DNA from: Candidatus Polarisedimenticolia bacterium
Lineage (GTDB): Bacteria > Acidobacteriota > Polarisedimenticolia > Gp22-AA2 > AA152
Assembly: GCA_036004685.1 (NCBI GenBank)
Contig: DASYRE010000032.1
Coordinates: 62,001 to 126,000 of the forward strand
Reading direction: 5' to 3'
Length of the DNA: 64,000 nt
Positions 48,868-60,891 of this stretch are shown piece after piece. The position numbers were made by a program, and so were the translations under genes. Every line of letters begins with the position of its first letter. The stretch's first letter is position 1. The notes below the pieces were generated by a model, which ran no database searches, was not told where the DNA came from, and saw nothing but the letters and a program-made list of their open reading frames with translations.

Positions 48868-48896
48868 TTGACACCTCCGGACCTTGCCGATAGCCT
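48868..48896 (+). promoter_or_regulatory. ABC exporter operon promoter
   Basis: TTGACA (48868-48873), 17 bp, TAGCCT (48891-48896), 48 bases before the ATG at 48944. Confidence 0.65.
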
Positions 48897-48943
48897 TGGA
48901 GGGGACGTGCCGGCACCGCGAGAGAATCCAGGCAGCCTCAAGC

Positions 48944-49930
48944 ATGCTCTCACCCATCGAAATCACTTCCCTGAGCAAGGTGTTCCGGAGCAAGAAGTCG
49001 CTCCGCCAGATCCTGGGCGGTCCGGCGGCGAAGCCGCAGGAGACCTGGGCGTTGAAGGACGTCTCCCTGCAGGTGCCCGAGCGCGCCATCTACGGACTGC
49101 TGGGCCCGAACGGCGCCGGCAAGACGACGCTCCTCAAGATCCTCTCGTGCCTTGTTCTGCCGACGTCCGGGCAGGTCCGGGTGGGGGGGTTCGACACCCG
49201 GAAGTCGGAGATGGAGGTGAAACGCACCCTGGGATTCGTCACTTCCGACGAGCGCAGCTTCTACTGGCGCCTGACGGGAAGGGAAAATCTCCAGTTCTTC
49301 GGAAACCTCCATCAGCTGCACGGCGGGGCGCTCGCCCGGCGGATCGATTTTCTCCTGGAGCACCTCGATCTCTCGGACCAGGCCGACAAGCCGTTCCGCG
49401 AATACTCCTCCGGCATGAAACAGCGGCTTGCCGTCGCCCGCGGACTCCTTCACGATCCCCCCGTCGTCCTGCTGGACGAGCCGACGCGCAGCCTGGATCC
49501 GATTTCCGCAAAGCATCTCCGGCGGTTCCTTTCCGAGGAGCTCAACGGCAGGCAGGGCAAGACGCTTCTCCTCGCGACCCACAATCTTCAGGAAGCGGAG
49601 CAGCTGTGCCAGAACGTGGCGGTGCTCTCGCGGGGACGGATTCTCGGCGCGGGCCGGGTCGAAGAGCTGACGGTTTGGGGGCTCGGCAAGGACGCCTACG
49701 TCCTGGTCCTGTCAGGGATGTCGAAGCTGCCGGAATCCTGCGCGGGACTCTCGGTCACATCGTTGCACGACGGGCTGCTCCGGGTGGCGGGCGATTTTTC
49801 ACGCGATGGCAAGGCGCTTTCCTCGCTTCTCGGTGAGGTCCTCCAGGTCGGGGGCCGCGTGATGTCCTGCACGAGAGTCGAGCCGACCCTCCAGGAGGTA
49901 TTCGACCGCATCGAGGAGGGAAGAGAGTGA
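48944..49930 (+). CDS. ABC-2-type exporter ATPase
   Basis: 328 residues. Walker A LLGPNGAGKTTLLKIL (about residues 50-65), the signature YSSGMKQRLAVARGLL, Walker B PVVLLDEPTRSLDP and ATHNLQEAE. The C-terminal 90 residues are an extra domain as in DrrA/CcmA-like exporters. The ATG at 48944 fits the family; upstream in-frame codons are not supported. Its stop overlaps the permease start (GTGA). Export substrate unknown; the N-terminal FRSKKSLRQILGG insertion resembles ATPases of polysaccharide or lipid exporters. Confidence 0.92.
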   Translation: MLSPIEITSLSKVFRSKKSLRQILGGPAAKPQETWALKDVSLQVPERAIYGLLGPNGAGKTTLLKILSCLVLPTSGQVRVGGFDTRKSEMEVKRTLGFVTSDERSFYWRLTGRENLQFFGNLHQLHGGALARRIDFLLEHLDLSDQADKPFREYSSGMKQRLAVARGLLHDPPVVLLDEPTRSLDPISAKHLRRFLSEELNGRQGKTLLLATHNLQEAEQLCQNVAVLSRGRILGAGRVEELTVWGLGKDAYVLVLSGMSKLPESCAGLSVTSLHDGLLRVAGDFSRDGKALSSLLGEVLQVGGRVMSCTRVEPTLQEVFDRIEEGRE

Positions 49931-50736
49931 AGCTCTTGCGGCTGATCGCGGCCTTTCTGCGGAAAGACCTTCTCGAAGAATCGAGCTACCGCACCGCCTT
50001 CCTGATGCAATTCGGCGGGATTTTCATTTCGGTCACCCTGTGGTTCCTGATCGCGCGTTATCTTCGTCCGGCCGAATCGGCCCTTCCCGGCCTTCCGGGT
50101 GTTGCCTATTTCGACTACCTCCTGATCGGCATCGCCTTCTATCACTACTTGGCCTCCGCGCTCGGCAGCTTCGCATCCAAGCTGCGCAACGAGCAGCTCA
50201 CCGGAACGCTCGAGGCGATGCTCATCACGCCGACGCCCATTCCCGTCATCATCCTCTCCTCCGCCCTGTGGGATTTCCTGATGACTTCCCTGCGCGTGAT
50301 GGTCTATCTCGGGCTGGGGCTCTTCTTCGGCCTCCAGCTGCGTTACGACAGCCTCCTGGCGTTCTTCCTGATTCTCTTCCTCACGATCCTCGCGTTTTCG
50401 GGGATCGGGATTCTCTCCGCCGCTTTCATCCTCTACCTCAAGCGCGGCGATCCCCTCAACTTCCTCATCTCGAGCGTCTCCGGATTGTTCGGCGGCGTCT
50501 TTTTCCCCACCCAGACGATGCCATACGGGCTCGGAGCGCTCGGGAAGTTCCTGCCGATCACCTATGCATTGGACGGGATCCGGAAATCGCTGCTCGTGGG
50601 GACGCGGTTGGGCGATCTTCTCCCCGAGATCGCAGCGCTGCTCCTGTTCGTCGTCATCCTGCTTCCCCTGGGGCTCGCCGGATTTTCCCTGGCGGTCCGG
50701 AGAGCCCGCGAGGAGGGGACCCTCGCTCAGTACTGA
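49927..50736 (+). CDS. ABC-2-type transporter permease
   Basis: 269 residues, six hydrophobic helices. The ABC-2 signature lies in the last third (FGGVFFPTQTMPYGLGALGKFLPITYALDGIRKS, read as the ABC2 membrane motif). GTG start overlapping the ATPase stop, so the two form one exporter. Substrate not known. Confidence 0.9.
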   Translation: MKLLRLIAAFLRKDLLEESSYRTAFLMQFGGIFISVTLWFLIARYLRPAESALPGLPGVAYFDYLLIGIAFYHYLASALGSFASKLRNEQLTGTLEAMLITPTPIPVIILSSALWDFLMTSLRVMVYLGLGLFFGLQLRYDSLLAFFLILFLTILAFSGIGILSAAFILYLKRGDPLNFLISSVSGLFGGVFFPTQTMPYGLGALGKFLPITYALDGIRKSLLVGTRLGDLLPEIAALLLFVVILLPLGLAGFSLAVRRAREEGTLAQY

Positions 50737-50782
50737 GGGAGTCCCGAAACGTCCCGCGCTTCGCGCGCCGCCGTCCGTTGGG

Positions 50783-50811
50783 TTGAACCGGAAAGGGCGG
50801 TGTGCTAGATT
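50783..50811 (+). promoter_or_regulatory. icd-mdh promoter
   Basis: TTGAAC (50783-50788), 17 bp, TAGATT (50806-50811), 93 bases before the icd TTG. Confidence 0.55.
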
Positions 50812-50903
50812 TCGTCGCCAATCGACATCCTACCCCAGGCTTGATCGAAGCGAGGCGGAAGGCCGGGTCCCGGCCTGGGCGAATCTCCGGAGGAAAGCCA
50901 AAT

Positions 50904-53110
<2,207 letters not shown>

Positions 53111-53113
53111 TCC

Positions 53114-54631
53114 TCAGGGTTCCGATCCGGCCGCGCCTCCCGACTCCGCGATTCCGCCGCTGCGGACGGAGCTCTCCACGAGCGTGGAGCAGACGCGATC
53201 CATCAGGCGCTTGATGGTCTCGGTGCCGCAGCGATAGTCGTTGATCAGGATCGCGAACGCGAACGTCTCGCCGGCCTCGTTGACCGCGTAACCGGAAAGC
53301 GTGGCGACGCCCGCGATCTTCCCGGTCTTCGCGCGGACCTTCCTCATCAGATCCTCCTGACGGAACCGGCGTTGCAGCGTTCCGTCGATTCCCGCCACCG
53401 GAAGCGAGGAGAGGAACTCCGGCCAGAGCTCGAAATCGTCGTTCATGGCGCGCAGCGTGTGCACCAGCGCCCGGGCGGTGACCCGGTTGGTGTGGGCCAG
53501 CCCGGAGCCGTCCGCCAAGGTCATCCCCGGCGTCGAGACGCCGATCTTCTCGAGATACCCGCTCAAGACCTCGATCCCCTTTCGGGTCGTCCCCGGCGGC
53601 TGCTGGAACTCCGCGCCGAGGGTCTTCAGGAGGACCTCGGCCATGAAATTGTTACTGTGCTTGTTCATGTCCCGCACGATGGCCGCCAGCGGCTTCGACT
53701 CGAACCGGAAGATCTCCCGGAAACCCTCCGGAATCGTTCCGCGTCTCGCCGAGCCCCGCACGACGATCCCCTGGCGGGACGCCAGCTCCTGGAAGGCTGC
53801 CAGGGCATAGAGGGTGGGGTTCTCCACCCCCTTCGTCACCTCGATGGGACCGCTCCCCAGCCGGATGGAGCCCGACACCGTGATGGTGTTGGCGCCCTGG
53901 CGGAAACCGCGATCGACGAACAGCCGGCTCTGGCCCGAGCTCGTGACGGCGCGGTTCGTCACCTTGAAATATCCCCCCAGGGGGATCAATTCCACCTGCG
54001 GGGGCCTGCCGGCCGCCGGCCCGGGCCGGACGCGGATCGTCACCACGTCGTAGTTGAATGAGAGCGCTCCGACGGGGGCGTTGACCCACGAGTCGTCGGG
54101 AACGGTCGAAGGCCAGACCTCCGGCCGGGTCTCGTAATCAAAATAGGTATCGTCCCCCACCAGGTCGCCGCGCACTTCGCGAAGACCCTGCCGGTGAAGC
54201 TCCTGCACCATCAGCCACCAGAACTCCCCGACGAGGTCGGGAGCGCCGAATCCCTTGATGTAGAGGTCTCCGTCGATCACGCCGTTGCGGGGGCTCTCCT
54301 TGGCGTAGAAGAGCGTCGGGAAAACGTAGTCCGGCTTCAGCAGCGCCAGCGCGGCCGCGGAGGTCAGGAGCTTCTGGTTCGACGCCGGCTTCAGCGGCAG
54401 ATCCGCGTTCCGGGAGAACACCTCCGCGCCGTCTTTCAGGGAGACGACCTCGATGCCGACGCCGCCGGGATTGAGGCATTTCGAAGCGAGGACGGTTCGG
54501 ATTCGATCGTTCAGGTCGCGGCTGGACATGATCGCGGGGGGAACGGCGCGGGAAGGGGCGGACGCGGTGACGAGAAAAAGAAGCGCGATGACGGCCGATC
54601 CAGCGATGCGACGATTCAAGCGGAACTCCAT
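53114..54631 (-). CDS. dacB: D-Ala-D-Ala carboxypeptidase/endopeptidase (PBP4, DacB)
   Basis: 505 residues, periplasmic S13 peptidase acting on peptidoglycan cross-links. A signal peptide (GSAVIALLFLVTASAPSRA) leads to the three active-site motifs: SNQK (PASNQKLLTSAAAL), SNN (KHSNNFMAEVLLKT) and KTG (RAKTGKIAGVATLSGY). The large inserted domain between them is typical of class C PBPs. Own promoter upstream. Confidence 0.94.
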   Translation of the reverse strand: MEFRLNRRIAGSAVIALLFLVTASAPSRAVPPAIMSSRDLNDRIRTVLASKCLNPGGVGIEVVSLKDGAEVFSRNADLPLKPASNQKLLTSAAALALLKPDYVFPTLFYAKESPRNGVIDGDLYIKGFGAPDLVGEFWWLMVQELHRQGLREVRGDLVGDDTYFDYETRPEVWPSTVPDDSWVNAPVGALSFNYDVVTIRVRPGPAAGRPPQVELIPLGGYFKVTNRAVTSSGQSRLFVDRGFRQGANTITVSGSIRLGSGPIEVTKGVENPTLYALAAFQELASRQGIVVRGSARRGTIPEGFREIFRFESKPLAAIVRDMNKHSNNFMAEVLLKTLGAEFQQPPGTTRKGIEVLSGYLEKIGVSTPGMTLADGSGLAHTNRVTARALVHTLRAMNDDFELWPEFLSSLPVAGIDGTLQRRFRQEDLMRKVRAKTGKIAGVATLSGYAVNEAGETFAFAILINDYRCGTETIKRLMDRVCSTLVESSVRSGGIAESGGAAGSEP

Positions 54632-54637
54632 CCCCGC

Positions 54638-54666
54638 AGGCTAACAGACCTCATCCATCGAGTCAA
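54638..54666 (-). promoter_or_regulatory. dacB promoter
   Basis: On the minus strand, TTGACT (54661-54666), 17 bp, TAGCCT (54638-54643), immediately upstream of the dacB ATG at 54631, so the leader is very short. Confidence 0.55.
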
Positions 54667-54832
54667 AGCGGGAGAGTTCGTGCTTGGCGCATCGCCGCCT
54701 CGAAGATCGGCCGCGGGATCCCGGGTGCCGGCGCTGCCCGGCCCCGGCCGGTTCAGAGGATTTCGCAAAGGCGCCGAGGGATGCTGGCCCGAATGCCCCG
54801 AATCCTCCCGCGTTCCGGCGCATCGATTGGCG

Positions 54833-54861
54833 TTGGCCGGCGGCCGAAGCTGTGATAGATT
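54833..54861 (+). promoter_or_regulatory. candidate promoter of the GT39-type gene
   Basis: TTGGCC (54833-54838), 17 bp, TAGATT (54856-54861). The rest of the 303-base gap 54632-54934 holds the dacB promoter and nothing else recognised. Confidence 0.35.
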
Positions 54862-54934
54862 AACGCCCCCTCAGGTCGCCTGGAGCGGGCCGTGAGGACA
54901 CTCTCTCTCGAAAGCACACTGCAAGAGATCCAGA

Positions 54935-56383
54935 ATGTACGCTAGGTTGAAGTCGGCGCTGGCCAGGCTGAACGATCGGCTGAATCGACTCTCCGCCGCG
55001 CGGTTCTACGCCCTGCTGGCCGGAATGGCACTGCTCATCGAGGCGCTGTGGGTGCTCGGGGCGATCTTCGTCGCACACCTCCCCGACGCGTGGCTCGGCA
55101 GCGAGAGCTATGGCATCATCGGCCGGAATCTCCTCGAGCACGGACGCTACTCGCTCGACGGAGCCCGCCTCACCGCCTACCGGCCGCCGCTTTACCCGCT
55201 GTTCCTCGCCGCCATGATCGAGATCTTCGGCAAGAGCTGGATCACCGGAACGATCCTTACCCAGGCCGCGCTGATGCTCGTGGCGACCGCCCTGCTGGCG
55301 TTGAGCCTCCAGCGGCTTTTTGCGGATCGACTGGCCGTTCTGCTGGGCGTGCTCTTGCTGGTTACGGACATCACCCTGGTCAAGGGTTCCTTGGTTGAGC
55401 TCGAAACCACCGTCTTGGTCGCGGTTCTGATGGCCTTTTTTTACCTCCTGATCCGCGGCCGCTGGTCCATCGCAAGCCTCGCCGGCCTGTCGGCGCTGGC
55501 CGCGCTCGCCCACCTGACTCGTCCGACCGGCCTGCTGGTGCTGCCGTCGCTCCTGCTCGTCTTCATCTCCATCTGGCGTTCGGGCGCAAGTTCCGCGGTT
55601 CTGCTTCGCAGCGCCGCCGCCCTGGCGCTCCCTTTTATGATCCTTGTCGCGCCGTGGCAGTATTTCATGTACCGTGAGATCAAGACCCTCACCATCCTGT
55701 CGTCCACCGCAGGCGGCTACAATCTCTACAAAGGCAACAATCCCGACATTCTGACGATATGCCCCTACGTCTTGTGGGACGATTACGAACCCTGGATGCA
55801 GCGGGCCCTCAGCGAGAGCGGCGTTTCGGAAGCGGACGAAGTGGCCACCGATAAATTCTTCAGAGCGAAAGCGGTGCAGTTCATCAAGGCGAACCCCGGT
55901 ACGGCTATCAAGGCCGCCTTCGTCAAGCTGGCCGGGCTCTATTCGCCCTACCCCACGCCGCTCGGCTATGGAGACTTGGTCGACGTCAATGGGCGCGTCG
56001 CCATTAGGAATTACCGCTGGCGCTCCACCGTCTGGAACTGGTTGGAGTGCCTCCAAATGAGCCTCGTGCTGCTCGGTGCCTTGCTGTTCACCCTGAATGC
56101 CATGCGCCGCCGCGGGCCGCGCCAGCCGGGGCTTGTCCACGTCTGGATGTTCCTGGCACTCTCGAGCGTGATGCAAGCCGTCACCGTCGGGAGCACCCTC
56201 TACCGCCTGCCGCTGGATCCCCTCCTGATTCTCCTGGCGGCCGGCTTCTACGCCGGCTGGGCGCGGGGGCTTGGCCATCGCGCTGGTGCCGAAGGGACGC
56301 TTCCCGTCCCGGCCTCGGAAGAGGCCCTTCCGCCGGGTGCCCGTAGGCCTGGCGCATTCCTCGTGCCGTCATCAGCGCCCTGA
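54935..56383 (+). CDS. GT39/PMT_2-type membrane glycosyltransferase
   Basis: 482 residues, about ten transmembrane helices. It begins like ArnT-type enzymes with an acidic periplasmic loop (LGSESYGIIGRNLLEHGRYS) and the conserved YRPPLYPLFLA. These enzymes move sugars from polyprenyl phosphate to a lipid or protein acceptor at the outer face of the inner membrane. A long periplasmic segment around 260-335 (NLYKGNNPDIL) is typical. The C-terminus is Pro/Ala-rich. Stands alone; acceptor unknown. Confidence 0.82.
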   Translation: MYARLKSALARLNDRLNRLSAARFYALLAGMALLIEALWVLGAIFVAHLPDAWLGSESYGIIGRNLLEHGRYSLDGARLTAYRPPLYPLFLAAMIEIFGKSWITGTILTQAALMLVATALLALSLQRLFADRLAVLLGVLLLVTDITLVKGSLVELETTVLVAVLMAFFYLLIRGRWSIASLAGLSALAALAHLTRPTGLLVLPSLLLVFISIWRSGASSAVLLRSAAALALPFMILVAPWQYFMYREIKTLTILSSTAGGYNLYKGNNPDILTICPYVLWDDYEPWMQRALSESGVSEADEVATDKFFRAKAVQFIKANPGTAIKAAFVKLAGLYSPYPTPLGYGDLVDVNGRVAIRNYRWRSTVWNWLECLQMSLVLLGALLFTLNAMRRRGPRQPGLVHVWMFLALSSVMQAVTVGSTLYRLPLDPLLILLAAGFYAGWARGLGHRAGAEGTLPVPASEEALPPGARRPGAFLVPSSAP

Positions 56384-56439
56384 CTTTCCCGTCGCTTGGC
56401 CTGCGGGCCCCTGGAGCCTTGAAAGCGGACCGGCGTGGA

Positions 56440-56468
56440 TTGACATCCCCGGATCGCTATGCTAAAAA
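56440..56468 (+). promoter_or_regulatory. sucCD-ndk operon promoter
   Basis: TTGACA (56440-56445), 17 bp, TAAAAA (56463-56468), the same -10 context (GCTAAAAACCC) as at 40262. 64 bases before the sucC GTG. Confidence 0.65.
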
Positions 56469-56532
56469 CCCGCGACAATCCTAGTATCGGTGGACTCTTC
56501 CCGGGTCCCGCGCTTCCCGCCGAGGCCGGCGA

Positions 56533-57699
56533 GTGAAAATTCACGAATATCAGGCGAAGAATCTCCTCAGGAAATTCGGCATCGCCGTGCCCGAGGGAGA
56601 AGTCTGCTTCAGTCCGCAGGAAGCGGTGAAGGCGGCCCTGCGTCTCGGGGAGCCCCCCTACGTCCTGAAGGCGCAGGTCCACGCCGGCGGCAGAGGGAAA
56701 GGGGGCGGCATCAAGGTCGCCCGCTCGGCCCAGGAGGTCGAGCGCCTGGCGCGCGACATGATCGGGATGTCCCTCGTGACGCCTCAGACCGGCCCCGAAG
56801 GCAAGAGAGTGCGCCGTCTGCTGGTGGAGGAGGGCCTGGAGATTGCCCGTGAGATCTATCTCGGAGTGGTCGTGGATCGCGCCACCTCGATGCCCGTGGT
56901 GATGGCCTCCGCCGAGGGAGGCGTCGAAATCGAGGAAGTGGCGCGCCGGTCGCCGGAGAAGATCCTGCGCGCGCCCGTTCGGTCTGGCGCCGGGTTCCGG
57001 CCGTATCAGGCCCGTGATCTCGCTTTCGGGCTCGGGCTCGGCGCGGTGAGCGAGCGAGGCGCCGCCCTGATGCTGGCCCTCGTCCGCGCCTTCGAGGATC
57101 TGGACGCGTCGCTCGCCGAGATCAACCCTCTCGTCGTCACGAAGAGCGGCCAAGTGGTGGCTCTCGACGCCAAGATCAACTTCGACGACAACGCTCTCTT
57201 CCGGCACCCCGAGGTCCGCGAGCTTCGGGACGTTGAGGAGGAAGAGCCTCTGGAAGTGGAGGCTTCGCGCCATGGCCTGAACTACATCAAGCTTCACGGC
57301 AACGTCGGATGCATGGTGAACGGGGCCGGCTTGGCCATGGCTACCATGGATCTGATTCAGCTCTCGGGGGGCGCGCCCGCGAATTTTCTGGACGTCGGCG
57401 GCGGGGCCAGCGCGGAGCAGGTCACCGGGGCCTTCCGGATCCTTCTCTCCGACGCGAACGTCCGGGCCGTCCTGATCAACATCTTCGGCGGGATTATGCG
57501 CTGCGACATCGTCGCCGAGGGTGTCGTGGCCGCGGCGAAGCAGATGGGAGTGAAGGCGCCGATGGTGGTGCGCCTGGAAGGAACGAACGTCGAAGAGGGG
57601 CGGCGCATCCTGCGGGAGTCCGGTCTCAACTTCACCGTCGCCGACGGGATGGCCGACGCCGCCCAAAAGGTCGTCGTGCTCGCGAGATCGACCTCATGA
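56533..57699 (+). CDS. sucC: succinyl-CoA ligase beta subunit
   Basis: 388 residues, ATP-grasp subunit. Makes ATP/GTP from succinyl-CoA. [41 protein letters not shown] and [10 protein letters not shown] are conserved. GTG start. Overlaps sucD by 4 bases (ATGA). Confidence 0.97.
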   Translation: MKIHEYQAKNLLRKFGIAVPEGEVCFSPQEAVKAALRLGEPPYVLKAQVHAGGRGKGGGIKVARSAQEVERLARDMIGMSLVTPQTGPEGKRVRRLLVEEGLEIAREIYLGVVVDRATSMPVVMASAEGGVEIEEVARRSPEKILRAPVRSGAGFRPYQARDLAFGLGLGAVSERGAALMLALVRAFEDLDASLAEINPLVVTKSGQVVALDAKINFDDNALFRHPEVRELRDVEEEEPLEVEASRHGLNYIKLHGNVGCMVNGAGLAMATMDLIQLSGGAPANFLDVGGGASAEQVTGAFRILLSDANVRAVLINIFGGIMRCDIVAEGVVAAAKQMGVKAPMVVRLEGTNVEEGRRILRESGLNFTVADGMADAAQKVVVLARSTS

Positions 57700-58592
57700 G
57701 CATCCTGGTCGGCCGCGAAACCCGGCTTCTCGTGCAGGGGATCACCGGACGGGAGGGAACGTTCCACACGCGGCAGGCGGTCGCCTACGGGACCCGCGTG
57801 GTGGCGGGCGTCACCCCGGGCAAGGGAGGCACGGCGCTCGACGGGATTCCCGTCTTTGACACCGTGCGGGAGGCCGTCTCGAAAACGGGCGCGAACGCCT
57901 CGGTAATCTTCGTGCCTCCTTCGTTCGCCGCCGACGCCATCATGGAGGCCGCCGACGCGGAGCTTCCGGTGGTCGCCTGCATCACCGAAGGGATTCCGAC
58001 GCTCGACATGGTCCGGGTCAAGGCCTTCCTGGCGGGGCGGAAGACGCGGCTCGTGGGCCCGAACTGCCCCGGCATCATCACCCCCGGCGAATGCAAGATC
58101 GGGATCATGCCCGGCGCGATCCACGCCCCGGGGGCTGTGGGGGTCATCTCGCGCAGCGGCACGCTCACCTACGAGGCCGTGTCCCAGCTGACCGGGCTTG
58201 GCATCGGACAGAGCACTTGTCTCGGGATCGGCGGCGATCCGATCATTGGGACGCAGTTCGTCGACGCCCTGGCGCTATTCCGCGAGGACGCCACCACGAA
58301 GGGGATCGTGCTGATCGGGGAGATTGGCGGCACGGCGGAAGAAGAGGCGGCCCTCTACATCCGGAAACACGTGAGCGTGCCGGTGGTCGCCTTCATCGCG
58401 GGGCGCACCGCGCCTCCTGGAAAGAGGATGGGTCACGCCGGGGCGATCATCTCGGGAGGGCGCGGCACGGCGGCGGAGAAAGTGGAGGCGCTGCGCTCCG
58501 CCGGGATCCGCGTCGTGGACAGCCCCGCCGGAATCGGACAAGCCATGGCCGAGGCCCTTGCCGCGCGTCCGAGGCCGTCCACTTCCTCTTAG
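57696..58592 (+). CDS. sucD: succinyl-CoA ligase alpha subunit
   Basis: 298 residues. CoA-binding and phosphohistidine subunit: [49 protein letters not shown] and the active-site region [14 protein letters not shown] at 57696 overlapping the sucC stop. Confidence 0.97.
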   Translation: MSILVGRETRLLVQGITGREGTFHTRQAVAYGTRVVAGVTPGKGGTALDGIPVFDTVREAVSKTGANASVIFVPPSFAADAIMEAADAELPVVACITEGIPTLDMVRVKAFLAGRKTRLVGPNCPGIITPGECKIGIMPGAIHAPGAVGVISRSGTLTYEAVSQLTGLGIGQSTCLGIGGDPIIGTQFVDALALFREDATTKGIVLIGEIGGTAEEEAALYIRKHVSVPVVAFIAGRTAPPGKRMGHAGAIISGGRGTAAEKVEALRSAGIRVVDSPAGIGQAMAEALAARPRPSTSS

Positions 58593-58600
58593 GAGAATCC

Positions 58601-59020
58601 ATGGAGCGCACCCTCACCATCATCAAGCCCGACGGCGTCGCCGCGAATCTCGTGGGCGAGGTGATCCGGCGGCTGGAGGCGAAGGGCCTCCGCCCCGCCG
58701 CCATGAAGTTGCTGCGCCTGAGCCCGGATCAGGCCGCGGGCTTCTACCACGTCCACCGCGAACGCGGATTCTTCGATAGCCTGGTCGGATTCATGACCTC
58801 GGGGCCGGTGGTCGTCATGGTCCTGGAAGGGGACGGAGCGATCGCGAGGCTTCGCGAGCTCATGGGAGCGACCGACCCCGCCAAAGCGGCGGCGGGGACG
58901 ATCCGGAAGGACTTCGCCTCCTCCATCGAGAAGAACATCATCCACGGCTCCGACTCCGCCGAGTCTGCCGAATTCGAAATCGGCTACTTCTTCAACCGCC
59001 TCGAGATCTGCCGGCGCTGA
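58601..59020 (+). CDS. ndk: nucleoside diphosphate kinase
   Basis: 139 residues. Transfers phosphate among nucleoside di- and triphosphates. [48 protein letters not shown], and the phosphohistidine motif [11 protein letters not shown] with AGGAGAA upstream, eight bases after sucD. Confidence 0.97.
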   Translation: MERTLTIIKPDGVAANLVGEVIRRLEAKGLRPAAMKLLRLSPDQAAGFYHVHRERGFFDSLVGFMTSGPVVVMVLEGDGAIARLRELMGATDPAKAAAGTIRKDFASSIEKNIIHGSDSAESAEFEIGYFFNRLEICRR

Positions 59021-59031
59021 GCCGGGCGGAC

Positions 59032-60891
59032 ATGAAGGATCTGTTCCGCCTCCTGCGCTACGCCCGCCCCTACCTGGGCAAGCTGCTCATCGCCCTGGCC
59101 TGCGCGGCCCTCTCCTCGCTCGTCATCCTGGCGCTCGTCAGTCTGGTCCTCCCTCTGGTCAATGAGGTCTTCCCGGAAGCGGGCGGCATCCTGCCGCACC
59201 ACGGGAGCGCGAAGTTCAACGCCCTGGAATACTCCGACAAGGTCCTGGGAGAGGGCTGGATCACCCGCTACTCGTCGTTCGGGAAGAGGCTCGTCGAAAA
59301 GGGGAGGGACACCACGTTCCTCTCGATCGCCGTCCTCATCCTGTTTCTCTACCTGGTCAAGGGCGTCCTGACCTATTTCAGCGCTTACTACGTCCGGTAC
59401 GTCGGGCTCCAGACGATCCTCGATCTGCGCCGGGACCTCTACGCGCGGATACACCGCCAGGGGCTCGCCTTCTTCTCGTCTCATCCCACCGGGCTGCTGA
59501 TCTCCCGGATGACCTCCGACATCGCCCGGATGCAGCGGACGGTCTCCGGGGATCTCGCTGACATCTTCCGGCTGGGCTTCATCATCATCGGCCAGGTGAT
59601 CTGGGTCTTCTATCTGTACTGGAAGCTCTCGGCCGTCTGCCTCGTAATCCTGCCGCTCGTCGTGTATCCGATCGTGCGCTTCGGACGCCGGCTGAAGGTC
59701 ACCAGCCGCTTCAGTCAGGAGAAGATGGCGGAAGTCACGAACATCCTCAAGGAGACGATCGCCGGGAACCGAATCGTGAAGGGCTTCGGGATGGAGGACT
59801 ACGAAGTCCGGCGCTTCGCGGAGGCGCTGCGGAAAGTCCAGCGGCAGGAGCTGCGGGGCGCCCGGATGGTCTCGCTCTCGCCTCCGATCATGGAGATGGT
59901 GGGGGCGCTCGCCGCCGCCCTGCTCATCGGATACGGGGGATACCAGATCGCCCGCGGCGCGGTGAACCCGGGCGAGTTCAGCAGCTTCCTCATCTCCCTG
60001 ATCTGGCTGTACGCCTCCGTGAAGAACCTGGCCAAGATCAACAACGACTTCCAGCAGTCGATGGCCGCGACCCGGCGGGTCTTCGAGATGATCGACGCGG
60101 ACCTGGAGATCCGCGAGAAGCCGGGAGCCGTCGAGATGCCTCCCTTCCGGTCGGCGATCCGGTTTCAGGACGTGTCGTTCACCTATGGGAGCAAGCCGGT
60201 CCTGGAAGGGGTGAACCTGGAGGTCGGCGCCGGAAAGGTCGTGGCGATCGTCGGCAGCAGCGGCGCCGGGAAAACGACGCTGGTGAACCTCCTGCCCCGC
60301 TTCTACGATGTGACCGGCGGCGCGATCCTGATCGACGGCCGGGACGTCCGCGACGTCACGCTCGCCTCGCTGCGGCGGCAGATCGGCATCGTCACCCAGG
60401 AGGTTCTCCTCTTCGACGACACGGTGAGGAACAACATCGCCTACGGCCGCCAGGACGTTTCGCTCGCCGACGTCGAAGCGGCCGCGCGGGCCGCCTACGC
60501 GCATGACTTCATCCTGCGGCTGCCCCTCGGCTACGACATGCGCCTCGGTGAGGCGGGTCACCTTCTCTCCGTCGGGGAGCGCCAGCGGATTTCGATCGCC
60601 AGGGCGCTGCTCAAGGACTCTCCGATCCTGATCCTGGATGAAGCCACCTCCGCGCTCGACACCGAATCGGAGGCGATGGTCCAGAAGGCCCTCAACAACC
60701 TGATGCAAGGACGGACGGTCTTCGTCATCGCCCACCGCCTCTCCACCGTGAGAAACGCCGACGTCATCACCGTCCTGGAGCAGGGGCGGATCGTGGAGCA
60801 AGGGAGCCACGACGCGCTCCTTGCCCGTCGCGGGGCGTACGCGCGGCTGTACGAGCTCCAATTCCGTGAGGGCGCGGCTTCGACGTCATGA
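59032..60891 (+). CDS. MsbA-like lipid A / glycolipid ABC exporter
   Basis: 619 residues, fused transmembrane and ATPase parts. Six transmembrane helices (1-330), then Walker A VGSSGAGKTTLVNLLPRF, the Q-loop TQEVLLFDDTVRNNIAYG, a variant signature LSVGERQRISIARALL (usual LSGGQ) and LILDEATSALDTES. MsbA-type enzymes flip lipid A-core across the inner membrane, fitting the many LPS genes here; other lipid exporters remain possible. The ATG is 11 bases after ndk; the GT39-type gene overlaps its end (ATGA). Confidence 0.9.
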   Translation: MKDLFRLLRYARPYLGKLLIALACAALSSLVILALVSLVLPLVNEVFPEAGGILPHHGSAKFNALEYSDKVLGEGWITRYSSFGKRLVEKGRDTTFLSIAVLILFLYLVKGVLTYFSAYYVRYVGLQTILDLRRDLYARIHRQGLAFFSSHPTGLLISRMTSDIARMQRTVSGDLADIFRLGFIIIGQVIWVFYLYWKLSAVCLVILPLVVYPIVRFGRRLKVTSRFSQEKMAEVTNILKETIAGNRIVKGFGMEDYEVRRFAEALRKVQRQELRGARMVSLSPPIMEMVGALAAALLIGYGGYQIARGAVNPGEFSSFLISLIWLYASVKNLAKINNDFQQSMAATRRVFEMIDADLEIREKPGAVEMPPFRSAIRFQDVSFTYGSKPVLEGVNLEVGAGKVVAIVGSSGAGKTTLVNLLPRFYDVTGGAILIDGRDVRDVTLASLRRQIGIVTQEVLLFDDTVRNNIAYGRQDVSLADVEAAARAAYAHDFILRLPLGYDMRLGEAGHLLSVGERQRISIARALLKDSPILILDEATSALDTESEAMVQKALNNLMQGRTVFVIAHRLSTVRNADVITVLEQGRIVEQGSHDALLARRGAYARLYELQFREGAASTS